DNA from: Thozetella sp. PMI_491
Taxonomy: Eukaryota; Ascomycota; Sordariomycetes; Chaetosphaeriales; Chaetosphaeriaceae
Length of the DNA: 64,000 bases
Direction of reading: 5' to 3'
Assembly (NCBI GenBank): GCA_021432635.1
Contig: MU270110.1
Location: 124,348-188,347 of the forward strand
The stretch's first letter is position 1; each line of letters starts with the position of its first letter. The notes under the pieces are model-generated. The model worked only from the letters and a program-made list of their open reading frames with translations. It did not search any database and was not told the origin of the DNA. The position numbers and the translations under genes are program-made. Positions 1-11,367 of the stretch are shown in pieces.

Positions 1-2096
1 ATTCCAAGTAGCAGCTTCTAACGCGTTGCCATAATGCCCGCCTTGAGCGTTGACATCAGCCCCATCCTCAAGGAGCTGGTGAACGATTGCCTGGTTTCCA
101 TTATGAGCAGCGGCTTGTAACGCGTTGCCGTAATACCCGCCTTGAGCGTTGACATCGGCCCCCGCCTCAAGGAAAAGGCTAACTAGATTTAAATGGCCAC
201 GAGATGATAACAGGTAGAGGAGTTGCGTATCCCTATCATGTTCCTTGTGTAGTTTATAGAAAATGCCGACAGTGACGAGAATCCCTTTCCACCATTGAAA
301 CCAATATTTTTGTTTTTGTAGCCATTCTCGAATGCCCTCTTTCCTGATGGTCTGTTGGGAATCAACAACGCTTTCCGCCTCCCCAAACTGGCACGTTCCC
401 TTTGGTCCGCTAAAAGCCTTCTCCGCATGATCGAACATGTGGCTCGCCGCATATATTAGAAGTGGGTGGCTATTCTTTGCATTAATCATATGCTCCTTTG
501 TCGTCACTGTGGCGTTCAACTGTTCCATGTAGGACCAGCATCGAGCCCACAATATACTGTGGCTGGCGCTAATCGGGTCAGGCCCCAGTGTTGGATCCAG
601 CTTCTGCAGCCTCCTATTTCGACAAAGGAAGTCGGCGACTGATTGGTGAATGAATTGTACGGACAGAGAGCCTTCATCTGTGTCTTCTTCGGATTTTGTG
701 CTGTCAGAGTTTGTGTTTTGGGATTCTGTGCTTTCTCGTACTTCTATGAGGCCCAGGGATGATGCAGTAATGCGTCGTTGGATAATCTCTATCGTCGGAA
801 GAGATGTCCCAACCACCGCGGCAAAGAGCTCTCTAGGACGTAGCGGTCGCTTGCTAAGTAACACCCACTGAAGCATGTGAACCGTCTCAGACCTGTTTGT
901 CAGGTTCTTGTTTAAGTAGTTGTTGAATATCTCCTCAAGATCGTCTGGCACGTCTTCCAGAGTCTTCCACATAGCTTCGACTTGGCCTTCGTCGTAGTCA
1001 CGATTGAGCTGAGATACAACAAGGACAACCCACATAAAAATGCCGTTTGCCTTCTTCATGATCTCAGCTTTAATATCGTCGTCCGCCATTGTCAAACTTT
1101 GGTCGACATATATGGCAATGTCATTTTTATGCCCTTCCCTTGTCTCTACCGTCAACTCTAATGTTTTTTTGATGGTGACTTTGGGATAGTGCCGACTAGA
1201 AAGGCAAACTTTTAGATGAACACCAACTTGGACAGCTTTGGTGCTCAACTTTTCAAGAAATTTGACAACAGCTCTAACTTCGTCATCGTTACATTCGTCC
1301 AGTGCGTCAACGAGGAGGAGGAGTGGTTTCGACAGTTGCGGCTCGACTACTGAGCGAAGAAATTCCTCCAATTGTGATTTTTGCCACCTCCAGTCTCGTT
1401 CTCTTTGTATTCGCTGCTGCTCGCGGAAAATAGGAACAAATTGATCGTATAGTGCAACATCTTTGTCGAGAAGCTGGTATACAATTGATTGCAGCATGCC
1501 CTGCGGAGTTCTCTCGAGGAAGTCGCCCCGAGCGTGGAAGAAATATGCCGCGATCAGATGTTCTTGGAAGACCCTCCGGAAATAGTTCAAGGCGTGCTTC
1601 ATGAGCGTAGACTTTCCCGCCCCTGGCTTGCCCTTGATCCAAAGCACTCCGTTATGGGCCAAAAGGTCGGTGCGGTGGCGCCACTCGTGGAACTCGGCGG
1701 TCTCGAACAGCCAGTCGCATGTGTGCTGGTGAGCTGGCTCGATATCGTGCTGCCGAGCAGTAAGCCCGGGGAAGCTAAGAGAGCGGAGACAGGCTGCGCT
1801 TGTCAATTATCTACGGCCAAGCGTGATTTATTACGGGAGATAGACGTCCGGCTAGACACCCGAAGAATGGTACGCACCTTCCCTTTCGGCTTGCAGCCGT
1901 CCGGTCTCGTCAGCCCGGCTATTCAAAGGACCGGCTACAGTGGATTAGCGATGGCGGCCATGTGTTTTTGGAAAGGTGCTGCCTCACCACAGAAGTGGTT
2001 GTATTGCGCGCCGCCAGTGTTTATGGCTTGAGGGCCTCCGGTCGCCACGTTCTGGGGGCCGGGCCCGTGGTTGTCGATGCAGAAGCTCGAAGACAT
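1..2096 (-). CDS. NACHT-ankyrin NLR receptor with short N-terminal signalling motif (3' end outside window)
   Basis: STAND/NLR-type sensor. Predicted introns are 1935-1987 (GTGAGG..TAG, branch CTAAT) and 1794-1877 (GTGCGT..CAG); exon 1 is 2096-1988 (109 bp). The protein starts MSSS and carries about 36 residues rich in G, N and Q (NHGPGPQNVATGG, then INTGGAQYN). A short linker follows, then the pre-NACHT signature (CLRSLSFPGL, HTCDWLF). Walker A is IKGKPGAGKST and Walker B is LLLLVDALDE. Beyond about position 250 come ankyrin repeats (LLEDGADVNAQGG) that are still running at base 1, so the C-terminus is cut off. No large effector domain precedes NACHT, which resembles Podospora NWD2-type receptors carrying only an amyloid motif. 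The head-to-head neighbour has the same N-terminal exon, suggesting a receptor/effector pair. Domain calls are secure; the signalling role is inferred. Confidence 0.88.
20..173 (-). repeat. Near-identical tandem ankyrin repeat units, 99-bp period
   Basis: Bases 20-74 and 119-173 match at all but about five or six positions, 99 bp (33 codons) apart, inside the NLR reading frame. Such high DNA identity between repeat units is typical of fungal NLRs whose ligand-sensing repeats are being homogenised or expanded. More units presumably lie to the left of the window. Confidence 0.85.
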
Positions 2097-2386
2097 AGTC
2101 ATCAGTAGTCCCGATCCCGAAAAAACCTAGCAACCGCGCGGCCGCCTCAATGCAGAATAATGGCAGCGTGAACGGCACAAATAGGCTCGGTGATGAAGTC
2201 GAGGAAACCGCAGAGCCTTGCACACGACGTTTTCTCTTACCCCGCAAGAGATGGCGGCGCCGTATTGGACGGCAAAGTCAGGCTGCGACCAAATTGCAGT
2301 CCATCTGTTGGCCCCAATTCACAGACCCGTGACTTCGTCTACTTTGCATTGTCCAATTTTGCACCAAACGTTCGACAACTAGCAGC
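2097..2386. promoter_or_regulatory. Shared bidirectional promoter of the NLR and PNP-domain genes
   Basis: These 290 bp separate the two divergent start codons, so both genes must use it or part of it. No recognised operator was seen. Its shortness fits co-regulation of a receptor and its partner. Confidence 0.6.
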
Positions 2387-3673
2387 ATGTCCTCGAATAT
2401 ATCCATCAACAACCACGGCTCCGGGGCCCAGAGCGTGGCGACGGGGGGGCCTCAAACCATCAACAATGGCGGCACACAGTACAACAACTTTGGACGTACG
2501 CAACAACATCAACAGTTTTACATCTTAATATTTGATGCTAATCCATCAGCAGGCCAGGCAGAAGTAGAAAGGAACTCGGCGGAAAGCCAGGATGTCGTGG
2601 CTTCCGACCGGCCGCTTCGCCGCGAGGACTTCCGGATTGCAATCATCTGCGCCGTGACAGTCGAGTACGATGCGGTCTCCTTGATATTTGACCGATTCTG
2701 GGATGACGACGACAAGCCTTTCGGACGTGCGCTGGGGGACACAAATACCTACACAACCGGACGCATTGGAAAGCACGACGTCGTGCTGGCGCTGCTTCCT
2801 AACATGGGCACAGCTGCTGCAGCTGGGGCGGCAGCAAGTTTCCAGACGAGTTACTCTGCCCTGAGTATCGCCTTCCTCGTAGGGGTCTGTGGTGGTGTGC
2901 CTATTACGGGTGCAAATGAAGCACTGTTGGGTGACGTGGTTATCAGCAAGACGGCTCGACACAGTCTAGGCAGGCAATATCCCACCACGTTCGTTACCAA
3001 GGATACGATCGAAGATGCCCTCGGCCGGCCGAACAAAGATATCCGCAGCCTGATTGCCACTTTGGAAACCCAACGTGAAAGAAGGCGTCTGGCGCAGACG
3101 GTCCGGGGGTATCTTAAAGATTTGCAGAACGCGGCCGTGCGCGAGGAACATGAGCATAATTATCGGTATCCAGGTGCGGTCGAAGATAAACTATTTGCGG
3201 CGGGATATCGACACAAGCATCAAGCACCGTCGTCATGCAGTTTTTGTGGTGGAGAAACGGATAGCTTTTGTCCAGAGGCTGCTCGGGCGCCTTGTAATGA
3301 ACTTGGCTGCGATGAGAGCCATCTGGTTCCAAGGAAGCGTTTGGAGACGAAGCAAACTCTTGATCCGGAAGACGCACAATGTCCGAAAATCCACTTCGGG
3401 TGTATTCAGTCCGGAGATGCGGTGATGAAATCTGGTGAGCACCGCGACCAGATCGCCAGCAACCACGGCGTAATCGCCTTTGAGATGGAAGGGGCCGGCG
3501 TTTGGGACGAACTGCCTTGCGTCGTCATCAAAGGTATTTGTGACTACGCCGACAGCCACAAGAGCAAAGTATGGCAGCCCTTTGCAGCAGCGACGGCAGC
3601 ATCCGTGACGAAGGCGGTGCTAAGACGATATGTCCTGGCCGATAATCCCCAACAACTTCGGCATGATACATAG
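2387..3673 (+). CDS. PNP_UDP nucleoside-phosphorylase-domain protein with NLR-like N-terminal motif (candidate cell-death effector)
   Basis: The open frame gives 428 aa. A 57-nt in-frame intron at 2496-2552 (GTACGC..GCTAATCC..CAG) would give 409 aa, with a 109-bp exon 1 ending in phase 1, exactly like the divergent NLR. Residues 1-36 (NHGSGAQSVATGG, INNGGTQYNNFG) match the NLR N-terminus at 24 of 36 positions. From about residue 80 a PNP_UDP_1 phosphorylase fold follows: FRIAIICAVTVEYDAV, FLVGVCGGVP, then FEMEGAGVWD and IKGICDYADSHK, where the Asp of CDYAD is the usual base-binding residue. A Cys-rich insert (CSFCGG and further Cys pairs, about residues 275-305) is common in fungal PNP domains of NLRs. 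No NACHT or repeat domain is present, so this is a free-standing effector-type protein. Whether it cleaves nucleosides cannot be told from sequence. Confidence 0.87.
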   Translation: MSSNISINNHGSGAQSVATGGPQTINNGGTQYNNFGRTQQHQQFYILIFDANPSAGQAEVERNSAESQDVVASDRPLRREDFRIAIICAVTVEYDAVSLIFDRFWDDDDKPFGRALGDTNTYTTGRIGKHDVVLALLPNMGTAAAAGAAASFQTSYSALSIAFLVGVCGGVPITGANEALLGDVVISKTARHSLGRQYPTTFVTKDTIEDALGRPNKDIRSLIATLETQRERRRLAQTVRGYLKDLQNAAVREEHEHNYRYPGAVEDKLFAAGYRHKHQAPSSCSFCGGETDSFCPEAARAPCNELGCDESHLVPRKRLETKQTLDPEDAQCPKIHFGCIQSGDAVMKSGEHRDQIASNHGVIAFEMEGAGVWDELPCVVIKGICDYADSHKSKVWQPFAAATAASVTKAVLRRYVLADNPQQLRHDT

Positions 3674-3899
3674 ACCAACTAGGGTCAGATATAGGTGGTA
3701 TTTGCCCTCTATTGTAAACTTCCACTATACGTTCCTATCATAGATTGCTACTGTGGAGCTTAAGCAACTTGTTATTTCGAGAAGTCGTGCAGCCGAGGCT
3801 TGAGTACAAATACCTCACATCCTCAATTCCCTCTGCGCCAAAGCAGAATAAACTATACAAGCGCGCACACTTTCTTTCAGAAACTACATACTGACATGA

Positions 3900-5811
3900 T
3901 TAATTCCAGAGGCTGCTCCAAAATGAGCTCTTCGTCTCCTTTTTAACCACTTGCCCATCCACTATTACACAGTCCTTGAACTTCCGTGCGGGAACCTTAT
4001 TGGCGTAGAGTAGCTCCAGCTCGGCATATGTACGGTTCTTGGTCTCAGGTTGGGTGAAGAAGAGACCAAGTAGAATGAATACCTCGGCAGCGACGAACAA
4101 GAACATGACCTTTCCTCCCCAGTTAAGCTCATCTGGGTTGATGAAGTATGGGAAAATAGAAGAAAGTAGCAAGGCTGGGTGATTATTAGCATTTGAATAG
4201 CCAAGCAAGATCCTGGCATCAATGCCATGGCTCTCGGAAGAAGAAGGGGGCAGGGGAATATATACCGGTAAGTTGTTGCCAGATGAGAGCGAACGCGATG
4301 GTCTTTGGGCGCGTCGACTGAGCCGCAGTTTCCTGTGCAACAGCCCAGCCATAGCAACCAACAGTGGCGGTGTAGAGCATAGACCAAGTGATCATGAACA
4401 CAAGAAGAGCTGTGTTGGCAGCATTATTAGACTGAGAGGCCATAGAAGTGCCACCTATGATAATGCTCCAGAAGAGAAGACTGCGAGGGTTAGTAACAAA
4501 CTTTTCGGGGCAATGTGGGGAGCATACAGTGTGCCACCTCCGACAAGACCCTTGCGACGAGGAATGACATCAGACAGTGCTACAGCGACGCAATTAGAGA
4601 CAAACTGGAGCGTGGATGAAATTGCCGTGAGCCCAAAGGCGTTGGTCTGGCCGATGAGCTCGAAGTAATAAGTTTGGTAGCTTCGAATCTGTTAGAATAC
4701 TCCGCTCGATGATAAAATGAGGATAGCTTACGTGTTCGCAAAGTAACCACCAGAAAAATTCTGGACTTGGAGGCCCATCACGGCCACAAAGGTGCGAGAG
4801 CGGTGTTCCTTTGAAAAGATAGCCTTCCATGTGGTCTGGCTTGCGGCCGACGCGTCCCCTTCCAGCAGTTTCAACTCCTCTCTGATAGTCTCGATCACCT
4901 GATCGACATCCGTTCCCTGTCCATATAGGCGGGAAACGGATCTTCGAGCATCGTCTTCTCGCCCCTTCTTCATGTACCAGACAGGGCTCTCTGGAAGGAA
5001 TGGGAGGCCGATCAAGTAGAGACCGGGGACGAGGAAAGTCATGACGAATGCAAGTTTGAAGGACCACACTCCCTTTATCTGGGAAGCTCCATACCCGGTA
5101 AGTGAGGAAACGAAGAAGCCCAAGACAATGACGACGTTGGTAAGAGAACTCGCACAGCTTCGCAGAGCCTCCGGCGCAGTCTCGGTGACATAGAGTGGCG
5201 GGATAACCGTCGACAATCCGACCGAGAAACCCAAAAGAAGTTTGGAGACGAACAGCACTGGAAGATTCGGGGAGAAAACAAGTGCAAAGGACGAGCCCAG
5301 CGAGATGGCGACGGCACAATAAAGCAGGAACTTTCGGCCAAAGGTATCGGCAAACTGCCCCGCAAGGTAACCGCCGAAAACCTGACCGATGGTGCTGGCA
5401 GCATTCCAGAGCGACTGCCAAAGAGCCGGGATCACCCACTGGTCGCCGTCCGAGTAGTAGTTGCCATACACCTTGCGGAACTCTGGGAATGCAATGGCCG
5501 TACCGGATAGGCCTTGGTCGTAACCTGCACGAGGGACATCAGCCGCAGTCGACAAGAGCTAGAGGTTGAGACATGTACTTACCCCAGGCGAAAGTCAGAA
5601 CCATGACGTAGAGCGCCCACCAGCAGAACCGCTTTTGCATCTTCATGCTAGCCCATAGTTTCCGGTATTGTTCCTTTGGTGAGAGATCGATCTTGCTCGT
5701 GGCCGTTCTCATGCTAGGCTGCTCAACACACTCCGCCTCCGCGGCATTCTTTTCCATGTCGTCGAAGGAGCGGATGTCCACGGGTGTCTCGGAGGATGTG
5801 TTACTCGTCAT
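3900..5811 (-). CDS. MFS sugar transporter, alpha-glucoside/maltose permease type
   Basis: Predicted 554 aa in five exons, with introns 4175-4265, 4481-4527, 4681-4731 and 5525-5582; all junctions keep frame. The start at 5811 (MTSNTSS) is preferred. The protein has the 12-TM sugar-porter pattern: a cytosolic N-terminus of about 70 residues, FAWGYDQGLSG at TM1, FADTFGRK in loop 2-3, PESPVWYMKKGR after TM6, and PETKNRTYAELELLY after TM12. These last two match the fungal alpha-glucoside:H+ symporter group (MAL/MalP type) better than hexose carriers. It diverges from an intracellular maltase over 433 bp, so it most likely imports maltose or a related alpha-glucoside across the plasma membrane. 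Exact substrate is inferred from the neighbour. Confidence 0.88.
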
Positions 5812-8041
<2,230 letters not shown>

Positions 8042-8232
8042 GAGATTGATGTCTACATTACGGGCCCAAATAACCCAATGCATTTCCCCCCCTGTACGTC
8101 ACATTCACCACCGGAGTCGGAAGTTGGTGCGCTCAGGTATTATCTATACAATATTACAATACAAGGTAGTATTGTTACTGAGTAGGTGTTCGGCCAACAA
8201 AGTTGGAGGCGATGGGGTTGATACTAGCGGAT

Positions 8233-8874
8233 TTAAAAGCAACTTCTCATCGCCAAACAGCTGTTACTCAGAGCCATCGTCGTCAGCCTCGCTCTCGCTG
8301 TTATCGGATGCGTCGTCGTCATTTCTCTAGAGTTTTCTGTGGCATCAGTGCCTCGCAGGCGCTTCATCACTCCTGCAACACCGAGGTGCCATCCCAATAT
8401 GCAGCCCGTCACGCCCGCGTCGTTTTTCTTGCTGCAGCTCCAGGTGAAGCTTTCTGGGTACTCTTGAAGGCAAAAATTCGAGTCGGTAATGCCATGACAA
8501 TCTTCGTCGTGGTCTGCCCAGAAGTCGCTTTTATAATACGGCCTGAGTTATCCTGCTCAAGCGAAAAGATGTAGGCGGATGGGAATGGTCACGCGGGATC
8601 CAGAAAGCGCAACCGGCAACTACCAATCGTCGTGCCAGAGGCATGCGTCTGAAGAGTTTTCATATTCCATGAATGACTCCTTGCAGTGCTCGCAAATTTC
8701 TATCTCATGGGCCTTCCTCTTTGTCCCAGTGCGACCTCCTGCAGTTGCCCATGCTCCTGTGTCGGCCAACGCCTGTAGATGGCTGGAAGCGGTTTCCACC
8801 ACTGCCGGGTCATGGCGCAGCGCAATGAGCACCGCATGGGCCACACTATCGGGACAAAAGATGATTTGCTCCAT
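8233..8874 (-). CDS. Small conserved hypothetical protein with Cys and Trp/His motif
   Basis: Predicted 186 aa with one intron at 8543-8623 (GTAGTT..CAG). Exon 1 encodes MEQIIFCPDS, a basic linker and ICEHCKESFMEYENSSDAC. Exon 2 continues DFWADHDEDCHG, then NFCLQEYPESFTWSC and GVTGCILGWH. The spaced Cys and His residues recall a small metal-binding family seen in many ascomycetes, but I cannot name it. The C-terminus is uncertain: a second intron after GVAG, ending at the CTCTAG before 8300, would switch to an acidic tail (NDDDASDNSESEADDDGSE) stopping at 8264. That tail looks more protein-like than the unspliced end. Confidence 0.6.
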
Positions 8875-9556
8875 GCTGGTCAGCTTCGTGAAAGAATTAC
8901 TCAACGCGCATCTTATAATATCAGCTAGCGATGACGCGACAGGACGCGTCCAAATTTGCTTGTTTTCGTCCGTACCCTAACCCTGTCCTGCACCGCCCGT
9001 GCCCTCAGAATCGTTCCCTTCTGAGTCTAGCTCCTAACAACCACAACACAGGGAAGAATCAGCAAAAAATGGAGCCAAAAAAACATACAACACCGGGTAT
9101 TCGCTGGTCGTCACCGACCCAACTACTAATCCAGCTCTCATCGGCTTATCTAGGGGAGAGCGGACGGGATCCCGAGTTCTCCGATGGATATGGTCGTATG
9201 TGGCAGTTGAGGGAAGCAAGGCCTCCCTTATACCGATGCATGCACCTCTGCTTCGTAGGGTCTACAGGTACGCCCCATAAGGCAGTGGCCTATATATTAG
9301 TGAGGGTCTGAGCGTTTACTTGAGCGACAGGCCCTCAACTACGTATATACGTTAAGATTACTAGGCGCGTAGCCAACATGTTTGTAGGATACTGGAGATT
9401 ATTAGACAGCCAATGAAAATCTCTCAGAGGTCAGAAAGAAATTCCCTACTAGTATTTTGTATGCGATAACTTCGTTGTAATAAGTTTAAGAGTCTAAACA
9501 TGAGAATTCGCGAGTTACTAAGGAAGGGGTGACAATATAGCTGTCATCCTTGGCCC
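8875..9556. other. Intergenic, nothing recognised
   Basis: No supported coding frame was found here. Short open frames on both strands lack family motifs and splice partners. Confidence 0.5.
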
Positions 9557-10732
9557 CTAGTCTAGCTCCAACAATAACGAATAGTCTACGCCCTTTATAT
9601 AATCCTCAATGCTAGTGGTCTGACAGCCGATATCTTCGGGAATCTGTTTCCGAAGGCTTGTGAGCTTTCCATATGATGCACCTAGTCGGTACTGTCTGCT
9701 TACCTGGTGCGGATGCAAGGCATCTAAGTTTTCGAAATCTAGTTCCAGCACGCTCCCCATGGTCTCTGCGAGCTCTAAACCGTGCGGCCCGCCCTCATAC
9801 TCGGCAGCTTCTTCTATGGTCACTTCTTTGACACCTCCATTTTTCACTCCCATGATAGAGGTCCAGATTTGAGCATATTCAATGTGGTTGAGAATGCTCC
9901 CATAGCCCAGCAGTGTTTTTCGAGGCGGTAAGAGGGTGAGTGCTCGGACGAAATGCCCTGTATCCTTCCGAGGCACAACAATACTAAACTTCGCGCTGGG
10001 ACTCCCCGGGACGAGAAAGGTGTAAGATCCATCTTCTTGCTACGACGGTGTTAGAGCACGAAAGAAGCAGAGTAACTCTACGTAGAAGAATATTTAAATG
10101 GAATTATACCTTGTTAGGGCGCCGAAGTCGCCAGACTTCCCAATTCGTCGCGAACTCGCCCAATTGAAGCTCTGACGTCTTAGCGTGTAGAGCTGGCAGA
10201 AAATCCTTGATATAGGCCATGATATTTGCTTTAGCATCGAAGTGGTATACATGCCGGTATTTTCCTTTAGTGATTTGCTGGATGTTGGGCAGGCTCGAGA
10301 AAATGAACCGATCAAGAGTGCTTACATCCGAGGCAGCACGGGCAATATTGATTCCCCGCTTGAGTTCTAGTTCGTAGCAGTATTCGTTTATTGACTGACC
10401 CCGTCGAAGCTTTCCGTAGTTGTATTGGTCGTACATCGGGGACCAAAAGTCGGTAACGGCAAAAATGGCGCTGGCTCCATGGAATGCTGTTTCAATCGAC
10501 TCCGGGTTGTCGACATCGCCTTGGACCATTTCGACTCCTTTGCCCTGCCAAAAAATGCTGGACTTCTTGGTTATATCCCGAGATATTCCTCGAACCTTCC
10601 AGTCGGACTCCTTGAGAAATACGTCGGCCACGGAAGCCCCCTAAATTTTGAGTTGGTGAAATAGCTACTGACAAGCTCTGCGAAGCTCACCTGATTGCCA
10701 GTGATGCCTAAAACGACAATAATTTTCGGCAT
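9557..10732 (-). CDS. NmrA-like NAD(P)-binding protein
   Basis: Predicted 351 aa in three exons, with introns 10641-10690 (GTGAGC..TTTAG) and 10040-10109 (GTATAA..GTAG), both in phase 0. The N-terminus MPKIIVVLGITGNQ runs across the first intron into GASVADVFL, giving the GxTGxQG Rossmann nucleotide-binding loop of the NmrA family. Next come VRGISRD, MVQGDVDNPESIETAFHGA and IFAVTDFW, then the region after strand 5 (FIFSSLPNI, YHFDAKANI). Members act as redox sensors or atypical short-chain reductases. The usual catalytic YxxxK is not evident, which favours a regulatory NAD(P)-binding role over catalysis. Specific function unknown. Confidence 0.85.
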
Positions 10733-11367
10733 GGTAGGTTCTTCTTCTGGTCTTCACTTAGATAGATGAGGTTTCTACACCTACAATAGGTGCGAATCTG
10801 CAATTGGGAACGATCTGGTTTACGGGAACTGATCAATCTTTATATTCTGATATCTTGTGAAGGCGTGTCAAGCACAGCATGCCTTCAAAGCTGATTAATT
10901 GATGGCTCTGTTACTTAAACTAGGGAGCTGTCACGTCTACCTCGGAATTTCCACAGGGATACAGGCTCACCGAAATGCCTGGACGGATTATAGTATTTAA
11001 ACCTCATCGGAAGTTCCGCAAGTGGCGCATGCAGTGTCTGAGATCCACTCACCGACAGGCAACAGAGACTGTGTCAGCATAGAGGCTTATCAAGCTCCTC
11101 ACTATCATTTTTCACTCTGCTGGCTAGTAAGTACAATCCCTAATTATATAAAGCGCCCAAACTATTTAATAGCTTTATGGTGGCCTCCGATAACGAGGAG
11201 TTGCCGCATTATCCAGACTCGGGCAGATAGAGAATAGCTTAATTGAGTACCATTACTAAGCTGGGAAACACTCGTACAGGTGCGTCCATAACAGTGACAT
11301 TAATGCCAGTAGGTCATTTATTTGCGAAAAGTATACTCCTGCTTTCAAGTTCATCCTATGAGAACTA
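10733..11367. other. Intergenic, nothing recognised
   Basis: This is the promoter side of the NmrA-like gene and the 3' side of the Zn2Cys6 gene. No credible gene, repeat or RNA was seen. Confidence 0.5.

Noticed and set aside
4594-5439. Long minus-strand open frame of 281 codons
   Set aside because: It is a shifted frame over the sugar permease exons and lacks membrane-protein periodicity.
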